Notes under the pieces: generated by a model | Databases searched by the model: none | Told to the model about the DNA's origin: nothing | Seen by the model: only the letters and a program-made list of their open reading frames with translations | Source of the DNA: CAWAHD01 sp963781785 | Lineage (GTDB): Bacteria; Planctomycetota; Planctomycetia; Isosphaerales; Isosphaeraceae | Length of the DNA: 64,000 nt | Direction of reading: 5' to 3' | Assembly: GCA_963781785.1 (NCBI GenBank) | Contig: CAWAHD010000002.1 | Coordinates: 1,426,001-1,490,000, forward strand | Translations under genes and position numbers: made by a program | Shown: in pieces, positions 48,002 through 57,640 of the stretch | Position numbering within the stretch: position 1 is the stretch's first letter | How the letters are laid out: each line of letters begins with the position of its first letter

Positions 48002-48029
48002 CAAACCCGCGCGGCGGTGACGTCGTGCG

Positions 48030-48593
48030 TCACCATTTTCGGAACGCATCACGCTGGTGCGGCACGGATCGTCGGGGGTGAGCTGGCATCATCCGCCGGT
48101 CCGCCCGCCCCCGCGCGACGCGGTAGCCGGCGAAGCCGCCAAGAACCAGACAAAAGAGCGCGGGCGTGAAGAACGTGATGGGCATCACCCAATGGGCCTG
48201 CGGTATGAGCTGCGCGAGGACCATCGTGAGACCCATCCCGATCGCAAGTCCGAGAATCCAGCCCGCGAACGTGCCGGCGAAAATCCAGCCCTTGCTGATC
48301 GGGGGTGCGGGGATGCTATCGAAAGCGGGTCGATAGCGTCGGTCGGCCAGCCAGCCGCCCAACCGCGTTCCCGCGAGGATGCCAACCACCAGGCCGCCCA
48401 GCACCACGGGCGGGAAGGCGAACATGAATGGGGCCGTGCCCGGCCCTGGCCTCCGGCTGAACAGGAACGTGGCGAACGCAATGAAGCTCCCGAAAAAGCC
48501 GACAAACGCGCCGGCGATGCCCCCCCATCTCCGGCCGCTTTGACGGTCGCGCTGACGGTCCCGTTCCATCCCCGGCGCGGCCGGAATGGCCAT
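48030..48593 (-). CDS. Small membrane protein, N-terminus possibly in another frame
   Basis: 188 residues with four hydrophobic stretches: GGIAGAFVGFFGSFIAFATFLFS, FAFPPVVLGGLVVGILAGTRLGG, IFAGTFAGWILGLAIGMGLTMVLA and PITFFTPALFCLVLGGFAGYRVA. The first ATG (48593) has no ribosome site. An overlapping frame just upstream begins at ATG 48687 with MNSNRFNWLAVVGALIAG, a likely membrane-inserted start, and would join this one if a base were lost near 48605. So the true gene may be 48030-48687. No family is recognised. Confidence 0.5.
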   Translation of the reverse strand: MAIPAAPGMERDRQRDRQSGRRWGGIAGAFVGFFGSFIAFATFLFSRRPGPGTAPFMFAFPPVVLGGLVVGILAGTRLGGWLADRRYRPAFDSIPAPPISKGWIFAGTFAGWILGLAIGMGLTMVLAQLIPQAHWVMPITFFTPALFCLVLGGFAGYRVARGRADRRMMPAHPRRSVPHQRDAFRKW

Positions 48594-48687
48594 CAAGGCT
48601 GAGGAAACCGGCGACAGAAGCGCCCCGCGGAGCGCCAGCGATGAGCGCCCCCACCACGGCGAGCCAGTTGAATCGATTGCTGTTCAT

Positions 48688-49083
48688 GACGACCCCGTCA
48701 AGCTGGAGCGCTCGTTCATGTTCATCGATTCCATCGCCGAAGGCGCATCGACTGCTCACCGCCGCGTAGGGCGCCCGGGCGAGATACCCCGCCCGAACAT
48801 CGCGGATCACCGCCCCCTGCCGGGGATATGTCCGTTTCGTCCGCGATTGTGACATCGCGGCTCCGATTTGGCTGTTCGCCGTTCGGCGGCTGTCGAATTC
48901 CCTCGTTGACCCCTGCCGCGCTCACCGACGGCAGTCGGGCCTGCGCCACACGCCAATCACAGCGGCAGCACCGGTCATACTCTCAGAATCCGTCGCACAA
49001 GGTAAGCGCGACCTCTTTGCGGCGCGGCGTTGATTTATTAAGCTAGATTGATTCTGACGCCACGTCGCGAGAAGGGCGATGAC
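48688..49083. other. About 400-bp divergent gap
   Basis: It lies between the membrane protein (minus) and the hybrid kinase (plus). No gene is seen. A weak AT-rich spot TTGATTTATTAAGCTAG at about 49030-49046 precedes the kinase and could be part of its promoter. Confidence 0.35.
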
Positions 49084-51783
49084 ATGCCGACGTTATCGAG
49101 GGATGTGTTCCGGCGCTATGGTCTTGCCATATCGTCGGTGGGGCTCGCCGTAGTCATACGTCTGCCCTTGGCTCCGGTCCTTGGGGATCGCTACCCCTTC
49201 TTCTTGTTCTTCGTCGCCATTGTAGTCACTGCAGGTTACGGGGGCTTCGGGCCGGGCCTCCTGGCACTCTTCCTCTCATCGCTGTCGGTGACTTATCTCT
49301 TCCTGGCTTCCCATGCCAGTCCGCATCTCCTGGACTCCAACTCCCAGCTCATGTTCTGTTTCCTTACCGTCGCGCTGGCGATCACGGTGCTCGGCGGGTC
49401 CATGCGCACGGCACGTCTACGCGCCAGGGCCAGCAAGTCCGAGTTAGAGCGGGCGTTCGAGTCCCAGACTGCCGAGCGAGAATGGCTTCAGATCACGTTG
49501 GCCAGCATCGCGGACGCCGTGATCACAACGGATCCCGACGGGCTCGTGATTTCCCTGAATCCTGCCGCAGCGCGGCTCACCGCCTGGAGCATGGACGAGG
49601 CGCTGGGCCGGCCGTTGCGGGAGGTTTTTCGGCTGGTCCAGGAAGCCTCCTGGAAGACGGACGACCTGCCGATCGCCAAGGTCGTGGGTGGCGGAGAGGC
49701 CATCCTGTCGAATGACGAAGCGGTCTTGATCGCAAGGGATGCGACTGCCCGATCCGTCGAGCACATTGCCGCCCCCATCAGGGACCCCGGCGGCAAGATC
49801 AAGGGCGTCGTCATCATTTTCAGAGATGTTACGGAACGCCATCGCGCCCTGCAGGCTCAGAGGGAAAGCGAGGAGCGCTTCCGCCAACTGGCAGACCACA
49901 TTAACGATGTGTTCTGGATCTACGAGTTCGAAACCGCCCGGGTTGCCTATGTCAGCCCCGCGTATGCGGCGATCTGGGGGCGATCTTGCCGGTCGCTCTA
50001 CGAGCGGCCGATGTCCTATCTCGAGGCCCTGAGCCCCGCAGACCGCGAGAGAGCGATGCTGGCTCACCGCAGCCGGGAAAGCGGCAAGGCAACGGCTGAG
50101 GAATACATGATTATGCGTCCTGATGGGACGACGCGCTGGATCTGGGACCGTGGGTTTCCGATCGCTGACGAATCGGGACGCGTCGTGCGTGTTGCCGGAA
50201 TCGCCGAGGATATCACCGAGCGGAAGCGCGTCGAAGAGGCGTTCCGGGAGGGCGAGGAGCGATTTCGCACGCTGGCCGATGCGACGCCGGTTTTGATCTG
50301 GGGGTCCGGCACGGATAAGCTCTGCAATTACTTCAACAAGCGATGGTTTGACTTCACCGGACGTTCCGCCGACGAGGAGATGGGCGTGGGCTGGACCCAG
50401 GGGGTTCATCCCGATGACCGGGATCGATGCCTCCAAACGTATCACCGAGCATTCGATGCGCGGCAGCCCTTCACGATGGAATATCGACTCAAGCGCCACG
50501 ACGGAGACTTTCGCTGGGTCATCGATACCGGCGTCCCGCGGTTCACTCCGGACGGAACCTTTTATGGATATATCGGCTCTTGTATCGACATCAACGACCG
50601 AAAACGCGTCGAGGAAGAGCTCAGGCAGTCCGACCGACGCAAAGAGGAGTTTCTTGCCGTCTTGTCGCACGAGCTTCGTAACCCGCTGGCTCCGATCCAA
50701 ACGGCCGTTGACCTGCTCGAGCACAACGGGACGATCAATGCAGGTTCCCAGCGACAACTCGCGATGATCAAGCGGCAAGTCGGAAACCTGAAGAGATTGG
50801 TCGACGACCTGCTCGACATCTCTCGCATCAGCCGCGGCAAGATCGAACTGCGCAAGGAGATCGTGGAGCTGGCTGCCGTGGTCGGTCAGGCAGTCGAGGC
50901 AGTCCAGCCGCTCTTTGACGACCATGAGCAGGAACTTCACGTGTCGATTCCCGACCAGCCGATTCTCGTGGAGGCCGACGTGACCCGGCTGGAGCAGATT
51001 CTCCTGAACTTGCTGATCAACACCTCCCGGTACACCCCGCGAGGAGGGCGAATCTGGCTGGATGTCGAGCCGCTGGAGAACGAGGTCTTCATTCGTGTCC
51101 GAGACACGGGCATCGGTATTGAACCGGATTTACTTCCAAAGGTGTTCGATCTGTTCTCCCAGGGTGAGCGGAGCGCCGGTCGATCTCGCGAAGGCGGCGG
51201 AATCGGGCTGAGCTTGGCGAGGAATCTGGTGGAGTTGCACGGAGGCACGATCACAGCCCACAGCCAGGGAGCACACAGGGGAAGCGAATTCGTGGTCAAG
51301 TTCCCCATCGCTGCGCGGGCATCCGCCGAAAGCGAGCAAACTCGCCAGGTGAGCCAACCGGACAGCTCCGAAGTCCTGCCCCGCCGGCGAATCCTTATTG
51401 TCGATGATAACGTCCAGGCAGCCGACGGCCTGGGAATACTCCTGTCTGAGTTCCTCGGCCAGGAAGTCCGGGTCGTCTACAGCGGCGAGGCCGCGTTGGA
51501 CCTTGCGGGATCGTTCCGTCCCCAGGTGATCCTTCTGGACCTTGAAATGCCAGGGATGGATGGTTACGCGGTCGCATCGCGGTTGCGCGAGCAGTCTGAG
51601 TTCTCCGATGCGGTGATTGTGGCGGTGACCGGTTGGGGCTACGAGGAGTATCGCCGTCGATCACGGGAAATCGGCTTCGACCTCCATCTGGTGAAGCCGG
51701 TTACGGTAAGAGAAGTGAAGGCGATGCTCGGGGAGCTCAAGCCGGCAAGCGAGAAGCGACATCTGACCGTGACCCACTCGTAG
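49084..51783 (+). CDS. Hybrid sensor histidine kinase with N-terminal membrane domain, three PAS domains and receiver
   Basis: 899 residues from ATG 49084. Residues 10-115 hold about four membrane segments (FFLFFVAIVVTAGYGGFGPGLLALFLSSLSVTYLFLAS) resembling the DUF4118/KdpD-type sensor region. Three PAS domains follow (ITLASIADAVITTDPDG; ADHINDVFWIYEFETAR; ADATPVLIWGSGTDK). The HisKA box SHELRNPLAP contains the phospho-acceptor His529. The ATPase has LLINTSRYTPRGG, RDTGIGIEPDLL and GGGIGLSLARN. The receiver is at about 768-890, RRILIVDDN, with phospho-Asp819 in LLDLEMPG. It is typical for a phosphorelay starting at the inner membrane. The output partner is not encoded next to it. Confidence 0.92.
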   Translation: MPTLSRDVFRRYGLAISSVGLAVVIRLPLAPVLGDRYPFFLFFVAIVVTAGYGGFGPGLLALFLSSLSVTYLFLASHASPHLLDSNSQLMFCFLTVALAITVLGGSMRTARLRARASKSELERAFESQTAEREWLQITLASIADAVITTDPDGLVISLNPAAARLTAWSMDEALGRPLREVFRLVQEASWKTDDLPIAKVVGGGEAILSNDEAVLIARDATARSVEHIAAPIRDPGGKIKGVVIIFRDVTERHRALQAQRESEERFRQLADHINDVFWIYEFETARVAYVSPAYAAIWGRSCRSLYERPMSYLEALSPADRERAMLAHRSRESGKATAEEYMIMRPDGTTRWIWDRGFPIADESGRVVRVAGIAEDITERKRVEEAFREGEERFRTLADATPVLIWGSGTDKLCNYFNKRWFDFTGRSADEEMGVGWTQGVHPDDRDRCLQTYHRAFDARQPFTMEYRLKRHDGDFRWVIDTGVPRFTPDGTFYGYIGSCIDINDRKRVEEELRQSDRRKEEFLAVLSHELRNPLAPIQTAVDLLEHNGTINAGSQRQLAMIKRQVGNLKRLVDDLLDISRISRGKIELRKEIVELAAVVGQAVEAVQPLFDDHEQELHVSIPDQPILVEADVTRLEQILLNLLINTSRYTPRGGRIWLDVEPLENEVFIRVRDTGIGIEPDLLPKVFDLFSQGERSAGRSREGGGIGLSLARNLVELHGGTITAHSQGAHRGSEFVVKFPIAARASAESEQTRQVSQPDSSEVLPRRRILIVDDNVQAADGLGILLSEFLGQEVRVVYSGEAALDLAGSFRPQVILLDLEMPGMDGYAVASRLREQSEFSDAVIVAVTGWGYEEYRRRSREIGFDLHLVKPVTVREVKAMLGELKPASEKRHLTVTHS

Positions 51784-52295
51784 TTGAGAAGGGGAGAAAA
51801 CTTCCGGGAATGTGTGATGCCGATTCGTTTGGCCGCCCGTCAACTCGACGCCGCGTTGCGAGCGCCGATCGACTGCCGCCGTCGCGCTGGTGACCGGCAT
51901 GTCGACTCCGCCGAACGTCCTTTGCACGATCACGCGTGCCCGGGCTAGCCGATTGTGACTGTCGGGCCGCGTGGCCGGCGCATTCGGCTGTCATCGTTCA
52001 TGCGGTCGGCGTTTCTAGGACTCTGCGTTGCGAATTCTTCAATTCAATCTATGATCATCCCGAGGGCGGTGCCCCCCAGGGCGGCAACGGCGGTTCCTGA
52101 GATGAGGAGGCATTTCTCGACCATGGCCACCTGGTAGTAGGCTGCCAGCACCGATCGATTCGGCGAGAGCGGCATCAGCTTTGCGGGAAAGACTTGACGG
52201 CACGGGTTGGTAGGTCAAACGCCAACCAGTCCCGCTCGGCGGGGGCCGGACGAGATGCGGACGGACACATTTCCGAGTGAGAGAGGGGGTGAGCA
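51784..52295. other. About 510-bp gap without a gene
   Basis: I see no credible coding frame. A short purine-rich leader GAGAGGGGGTGAGCA lies immediately before the next start and contains its ribosome site. Confidence 0.45.
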
Positions 52296-52766
52296 ATGCG
52301 TCGCCAGAGTTTGGTTGGGGTCGGTGTCTTGGTGGTGGGCTCGGCATTGGGGTGCGGGGCTTGGGCCCTCGGGCAAGAACGAGTGAAGGTGGAGGTGACG
52401 GTGCCGGCGGTGCCCAATATCGGCCCGGTCGCGCCCAGCCAGGCGCCTTCGGAGCTCTCAGGTTCGCCTCGGGGAGTGGTTTATATCGGCTACCGGGGGG
52501 CCTACCATGTCGCCGGCGCCGGGCACGACGGCCATGCCATGTATCGTGACGCCAACAACCAGTTCTTCGCCAACAATCTGACGTATTACGGGGTGAGCAA
52601 CGGCTACTGGATTGCCTCGGTCAACGGCGTGCCCGACACGTACCTCGCCTTCCAGGCCACGCCGCTCAACCACGACGCTCCGTTTTGCAAGGTGCTGATC
52701 CGCACGCCGAACACGAACGGTTACGTGGCGTGGGACGAAGCGACGAGGGGGAATGCACAACAGTAA
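52296..52766 (+). CDS. Small exported protein of unknown function
   Basis: 156 residues from ATG 52296 with AGGGGG 5' of it. The signal peptide is MRRQSLVGVGVLVVGSALGCGAWALG; a GC pair could be a poor lipobox, but the cysteine context (GSALGC) is not compelling. The mature part has aromatic-rich repeats of YxG/YYG style (VVYIGYRGAYHVAG, NLTYYGVSNGYWIASVNG), suggesting a beta-structured surface protein. A strong terminator follows directly. No family recognised. Confidence 0.6.
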   Translation: MRRQSLVGVGVLVVGSALGCGAWALGQERVKVEVTVPAVPNIGPVAPSQAPSELSGSPRGVVYIGYRGAYHVAGAGHDGHAMYRDANNQFFANNLTYYGVSNGYWIASVNGVPDTYLAFQATPLNHDAPFCKVLIRTPNTNGYVAWDEATRGNAQQ

Positions 52767-52774
52767 ACACTTGC

Positions 52775-53176
52775 TCATACGAAGAAAACCCTTCGGCGTT
52801 TTCGCCGAAGGGCTTTCATGGAAGCCAGTCGAGCGCGGGAGATGAACGACAGGTCGGGAATCCGCACGAGGCCGGGAAATAACCGAAGCATTCCCGCTTC
52901 GCCGGCGAGCGTGCCCAGTTTCCTGCGATTGACAAAATTCCCCAAGAAACGTGCCAACTCGATGGCCACGGCGGACTCCCAGTAACCCAGGACCTTCTCC
53001 ACCAGAACACCGTCGACCAGCTCGAAGAGGCGGCGCTCGCGATCACGGATCTTGACAACATCTTCCTCCGTGGGCGTTCCCGGCGCGGGACGAAAGCGAA
53101 TCCGCCTGGGTGATATCCCACCCAGTTGCCGCAAAACATCGGCAAGCGTCAGTTCTGGAGCGAAGGCGGTGCTCAT
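52775..53176 (-). pseudogene. Uma2/DUF820 family nuclease-like protein, truncated
   Basis: 133 residues from ATG 53176. The N-terminal two-thirds is typical of Uma2 proteins: ELTLADVLRQLGGISPRRIRFRP ... ERRLFELVDGVLVEKVLGYWESAVAIELARFLGNFV and GMLRLFPGLVRIPDLSFIS. Members are normally about 190-200 residues, with the PD-(D/E)xK residues continuing after the PDLSF strand (E-V-L-S and a Lys-containing strand). Here the chain ends in ARLASMKALRRKRRRVFFV, which is encoded by the terminator hairpin of the neighbouring gene. So the C-terminal third with catalytic residues is lost. It is almost certainly inactive. Confidence 0.75.
52789..52818 (+). terminator. Intrinsic terminator after the small exported gene
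   Basis: CCCTTCGGCG (52789-52798), loop TTTT, CGCCGAAGGG (52803-52812), followed by CTTTC. A perfect 10-bp stem. The run of A residues on its left would supply the U-run for the opposite strand, so it may serve both sides. Confidence 0.75.
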
Positions 53177-53260
53177 GGTAATCCTCCAGCGGTCTGGTTC
53201 CTATGGTCTCGAAAGCGGTGTGCCGTGGCAACCGCAATGGGCCAGGTCAACGCTGCCAAA

Positions 53261-53328
53261 CGAATCGCGGCACCGTTTCCTTCCCCGGCGGTCAGATTCA
53301 TAACCAACCGAATCGCGGCACCGTTTCC
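53261..53328. repeat. Two perfect 20-bp direct repeats
   Basis: CGAATCGCGGCACCGTTTCC occurs at 53261-53280 and again at 53309-53328, 48 bp apart, in noncoding DNA. A related sequence (AATCGCGGCATCGCCGCACCGTTTCT) lies at about 33156-33181 upstream of the nitrate reductase. Confidence 0.7.
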
Positions 53329-53558
53329 CGCCCCGTCGATCCGACCGAAAGCATGCAGCGTGCCGGCCTTCCGAACAACGGCTTCCACGCCGCGCCGGTC
53401 GGGAGGTGGGTTTTCCCCCATTGGCCGGGCTGCCAATCCCCCCATAAAATCAATGGTCGATTGCTGGCAGGCTGATCTGATGGATTCATGGCACCGCTCG
53501 AAAACAGCCGATCTCGGAACAGCCCTCGCTTCCCTGCGATGATGACTGGTGAGAGCCG

Positions 53559-56500
53559 ATGCTGGACCACACGAGTCGAACGATCCTCCGACCCTACGGC
53601 GGGGCGGTGGGACTCACAGCCCTGGCGGTGTTGTTGCGCTGGCTGCTCGACCCCTGGCTGGGCGATTTCCTACCCTTCCCGACCCTGTACGGGGCCGTCG
53701 CTGTCGTCGTCTGGCTCGGCGGCTATCGACCAGCCCTGCTCGCCGTCCTGCTGGGCTATCTGGCCTGCGATTGGCTGTTCATTGAACCTCGTGGTGCATT
53801 CGGCTTCGATACTGCCCGCAGCTTCATCGGACTGTGCCTCTACCTTCTCTCCTGCGGCGTCATCATCGGCTTCGGTGAGGCGATGCAGCGGGCCAGGACG
53901 AAAGCCGAGACGAGCGAGATCGAGGCGCACCGTTACGAGCAACGGTTGCGGCAGGAAATCACTGCGCACCAGAGGAGCGAAGCGGCACTCCGGGCCGCCA
54001 AGAAGGACACCGAGCGCCAGGCGCAGGAGGCCCTGGCCGCCCTGCGATCCCTGGGCGAATCAGAAACCCGTTACCGCACCCTCGGCGAACTCATCCCCTA
54101 CGGCGCCTGGATGTGTGATGCGGAGGGTCAAGCGACTCACTTGAGCGCCTGCTTTCTGGAGATGCTGGGACAAACGCTGGAAGAACACAAGAAAGACTGG
54201 CCGAGCCGGATTCACCCCGATGATTACGAGCGGATCGTGGGCGGGCTGCCCCGCTGGTTGCAGGCCGAGAAAGCGTGGGACGAGGAATACCGCATACGAG
54301 ACAAGGACGGCGAGTACCGCTCACTGCTCACCCGTGGCGCTCCTTTGCGTGATCAGGACGGTCGGGTGTGCTCCTGGGTGGGGGTCAATTTCGACCTCAC
54401 CAAGCGGAAACACGCCGAGGACGAGGTCATTCGGCTCAACCGCGAGTTACAAGAGCGGGCCAATGAGTTGCAGACGATTCTGGACATCCTCCCCATCGGC
54501 GTGGCGATTGCCCACGACCCAGAGTGCCGCTGCATCACGCACAACCCCTACTTGAGCGCACTGCTGAACGTTCCCTCCTGGGCGAATGCGTCCCTCACCG
54601 CCCCCATGAACGAACGCCCGACCACGTTTACGAACTACCGAAACGGCGTCGAAGTGCCGACCTCCGAACTGCCGATGCAACTGGCCAGCACCGGCGTTGA
54701 AGTGCGGCATCTGGAGCTCGATCTCGCCGTCCAGGGGCGTGATCCTCGCACCATGCTCTACCATGCCCGCCCTCTTCTCGATGAGCGAGGCCACGTTCGG
54801 GGTAGTGTCGGGGTCTGCCTGGACATCACCGACCGCAGGCGGGCCGAGGAAGCATTGCGACACACCACGGAACAACTCCATATCGTGACCGAGAGCATGG
54901 CGGCCCCCGTGACCCGCGTTAGTCGAGACCTCAAGTACCTGTGGGTCAGCAAGCCTTACGCCGACTGGATCAACCGCCCGGCGAGCGAAATCACGGGGAG
55001 CGCAATCGTCGACATCATCGGAGAGGATGCGTTTAATCGCTTGCGCCCGCACTTTGAACAGGTGCTCTCCGGCCAGGTCGTCCGTTACGAGGAGCAGATC
55101 GAATTCCGCACCATCGGCCCTCGATGGATCAGCGCCGTCTATAACCCCACGCTGGGTGCGGACGGCCTTCCGGATGGCTGGGTGGCGGTGGTCCTTGACG
55201 TGACTGAACGCAAGCAAATGGAGAAGTCTGTTCGGGAGAGTGAGCAACGGTTCGCCCGGTTCATGCATCACCTGCCTGGTCTCGCCTGGATCAAGGATTT
55301 GCAAGGGCGCTACGTGTACGCCAACGAAGCCGCCATGAACGTCTTCGGTTGCACACGGGACCAGTTATACGGCCGGACCGATGACGACGTTTTTCCGCCG
55401 GAGACCGCCGCGCGGTTCAAGCAGAACGACTTGCAGGCGCTCTCGAGCGCGACGGGAGTGCAGGTCATCGAAACCCTGGAGCACCAGGACAGGATTGTGC
55501 ATCACTCGATGGTGAGCAAGTTTCCCATCGTGGGACCGGATGGCAACCAGGCCCTGGTCGGCGGCATCGCGATCGACGTCACCGACCGGCTGCGTGCGGA
55601 ACGGGTCCTGGCCGAGTCGGAGGAGCGTTTCCGGCAGCTTGCGGAAAACGTCAACGAAGTCTTCTGGATGACCGACCCGCAGACGACCCAACTGCTCTAC
55701 ATCAGCCCCGCCTATGAGCGAGTCTGGGGCCGGTCCTGCCAGAACCTCTACGAGAACCCCCGCTCCTTCATGGATGCCGTGCATCCCGACGACCAGGAGC
55801 AGGTGCGGATTGCCGTCATCGAGAACCAGAGCCGCGCTGAAGAGTCCGACAGGGAGTACCGAGTGATCCGGCCGGACGGGTCGATCCGCTGGGTGCGGGA
55901 TCGGGCCTTTCCGGTCAAGAATGCTGCGGGCCAGTTCTATCGCCTGGTGGGGATTATCGACGACTTTACCGACCGAAAGCTCGCGGAAGACGCGCTCAAG
56001 GCAGCCGACCGGCGCAAGGACGAGTTCCTGGCGACCTTGGCCCACGAGTTGCGAAACCCCCTGGCTCCCATCCAAAACGGGCTTCAGATCATGCGGCTGG
56101 CGGGTCATGACCACATGGCCGTCGAGCAGGCACGAACGATGATGGAGCGACAAATGCAACACTTCGTTCGCCTGGTGAATGATCTGCTCGACCTCAGCCG
56201 CATCAATACCGGCAAAGTCGAACTCCACCGGGAGCGGATCAAGTTGGCAGACGTGGTGCACAGCTCGCTCGAGACATGCGAACCGCTCATCAAGGGATTT
56301 GATCACGAACTGACCGTCACGTTACCAGACGCGCCGCTGTATGTGGACGCCGACAAAACTCGACTGGTCCAGGTGCTGTGCAACCTTCTCACCAACGCCG
56401 CGAAGTTCAGCGACCGCGGGGGCCGCATCTGGCTCACGGCCAAGCAGCAGGGCAGCGAGGCGGTGGTGAGCGTCAGAGATACCGGCGTCGGCATCCCGCC

Positions 56501-57137
56501 GCAGATGCTACGCAGGGTTTTCGAGGTATTTACCCAGGTCGATCGATCGCTGGAGAAGTCGCACGGCGGCCTGGGAATCGGCCTTTCGATCGTGGAACGC
56601 TTGGTGGAGATGCACGGCGGCACCGTGGAGGCCCGAAGCGAGGGCCCGGGCAAGGGCAGCGAGTTCCTCATCCGCCTGCCGGTTGTCCTCTCACTGGTGC
56701 AAGGGGATGAACAGGATGGCGACAACCGGATGCCGGCTCGGCCGACAGCACAGCACCGCATTTTGGTAGTGGACGACAACGAGGACAGCGCTCGCAGCCT
56801 GGCGATCATGCTGGAACTTATGGGGAATGAGGTTCATATCGCCCACGACGGACTGCAAGCAATGGCGGCAACGGCGGCCTATCGGCCCGAGCTGATCCTG
56901 CTCGACCTCGGGATGCCCAGGATGAACGGCTATGAAGCCTGCCGCCGCATCCGAGAGCAGCCGTGGGGTAAGGGTATACTGATCGCCGCCGCGACGGGTT
57001 GGGGACAAGAGGAGGACCGCCGCCGCTCACAGCAAGCGGGCTTCGATCATCACATCATCAAACCCGTCGATCATGACGCCTTGGAGAAGCTGCTCTGCGA
57101 GCTGAGAGCTAGCAAGGCCAAACGCTTCGATGCGTGA
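53559..57137 (+). CDS. Large hybrid sensor histidine kinase with membrane domain, multiple PAS domains and receiver
   Basis: 1192 residues. N-terminal membrane region of about four segments (LYGAVAVVVWLGGYRPALLAVLLGYLACDWLFIEP; FIGLCLYLLSCGVIIGFGEA), of DUF4118 type. A coiled coil follows. Then about five PAS domains: RTLGELIPYGAWMCDAEGQ; LDILPIGVAIAHDPECR; HIVTESMAAPVTRVSRDLKYLW; MHHLPGLAWIKDLQGRYVYANE; AENVNEVFWMTDPQTTQ. His829 is in LAHELRNPLAP. The ATPase has LLTNAAKFSDRGG, RDTGVGIPPQML and GGLGIGLSIVE. The receiver HRILVVDDN has phospho-Asp1116 in LLDLGMPR. It is a paralogue of the kinase at 49084, sharing the VFW PAS domain and whole C-terminal half. Confidence 0.92.
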   Translation: MLDHTSRTILRPYGGAVGLTALAVLLRWLLDPWLGDFLPFPTLYGAVAVVVWLGGYRPALLAVLLGYLACDWLFIEPRGAFGFDTARSFIGLCLYLLSCGVIIGFGEAMQRARTKAETSEIEAHRYEQRLRQEITAHQRSEAALRAAKKDTERQAQEALAALRSLGESETRYRTLGELIPYGAWMCDAEGQATHLSACFLEMLGQTLEEHKKDWPSRIHPDDYERIVGGLPRWLQAEKAWDEEYRIRDKDGEYRSLLTRGAPLRDQDGRVCSWVGVNFDLTKRKHAEDEVIRLNRELQERANELQTILDILPIGVAIAHDPECRCITHNPYLSALLNVPSWANASLTAPMNERPTTFTNYRNGVEVPTSELPMQLASTGVEVRHLELDLAVQGRDPRTMLYHARPLLDERGHVRGSVGVCLDITDRRRAEEALRHTTEQLHIVTESMAAPVTRVSRDLKYLWVSKPYADWINRPASEITGSAIVDIIGEDAFNRLRPHFEQVLSGQVVRYEEQIEFRTIGPRWISAVYNPTLGADGLPDGWVAVVLDVTERKQMEKSVRESEQRFARFMHHLPGLAWIKDLQGRYVYANEAAMNVFGCTRDQLYGRTDDDVFPPETAARFKQNDLQALSSATGVQVIETLEHQDRIVHHSMVSKFPIVGPDGNQALVGGIAIDVTDRLRAERVLAESEERFRQLAENVNEVFWMTDPQTTQLLYISPAYERVWGRSCQNLYENPRSFMDAVHPDDQEQVRIAVIENQSRAEESDREYRVIRPDGSIRWVRDRAFPVKNAAGQFYRLVGIIDDFTDRKLAEDALKAADRRKDEFLATLAHELRNPLAPIQNGLQIMRLAGHDHMAVEQARTMMERQMQHFVRLVNDLLDLSRINTGKVELHRERIKLADVVHSSLETCEPLIKGFDHELTVTLPDAPLYVDADKTRLVQVLCNLLTNAAKFSDRGGRIWLTAKQQGSEAVVSVRDTGVGIPPQMLRRVFEVFTQVDRSLEKSHGGLGIGLSIVERLVEMHGGTVEARSEGPGKGSEFLIRLPVVLSLVQGDEQDGDNRMPARPTAQHRILVVDDNEDSARSLAIMLELMGNEVHIAHDGLQAMAATAAYRPELILLDLGMPRMNGYEACRRIREQPWGKGILIAAATGWGQEEDRRRSQQAGFDHHIIKPVDHDALEKLLCELRASKAKRFDA

Positions 57138-57301
57138 CGAAAAGCGGCCCCGGCTCGAGTGCGGTACTCCGACGGTTGCCGTCGCCGGTAGGAGTGCGAA
57201 AATCGCAGGCACCCACTGCTGGTGCTCGTCCAAAGGATGGATGTCTGGGACTCCCTCGAGGGTTACGGGAATTGACGGGTCATGGTGCATACCCTGTCCG
57301 C

Positions 57302-57640
57302 TCAGCCCGATCGGCCTGATGCCACGATGGTCCGTGCCCAGTCCATCTTTGCCTTGCTCAACGGTGGAACCGGCGGCCTGGAATAATTCAGCCTCAAGTC
57401 GAATCGGGCTCGGTTGTAGAGCGCATGAATCAAACCACCCAAATCCAGCTCGGGTGCAACGTCTTCTGGCAGGAGGGGAATCGGGATTACGAGAATCGGC
57501 TGGCGCACGTTGAAGGTGAATAACTTGGCCCGCGGGCGCGTCGCTCCTCGGCTGACGAGGATCCGATAATCGGTGGAAATCGTCCTGCGGCGCAGCGGCT
57601 GAGTGGTTCTCCGGTCTTCCCACCAAGTCCAGGGGCACAG
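57302..57640 (-). pseudogene. C-terminal remnant of a DUF4058 family protein
   Basis: The minus strand from about 57610 reads RTISTDYRILVSRGATRPRAKLFTFNVRQPILVIPIPLLPEDVAPELDLGGLIHALYNRARFDLRLNYSRPPVPPL and ends at TGA 57304-57302. This is the characteristic C-terminus of DUF4058 proteins (P-IPIPL ... LDL ... Y-RA-Y-LR-DY). Upstream, where the N-terminal two-thirds should be (to about 58000), the frame is lost and no matching sequence is seen. There is no start codon with ribosome site. It is a decayed fragment. Family function unknown. Confidence 0.6.

Noticed and set aside
57138..57513. A plus-strand frame of 127 codons after the large kinase
   Set aside because: The minus strand here carries the recognisable DUF4058 C-terminus, and the plus frame has no domain-like sequence.
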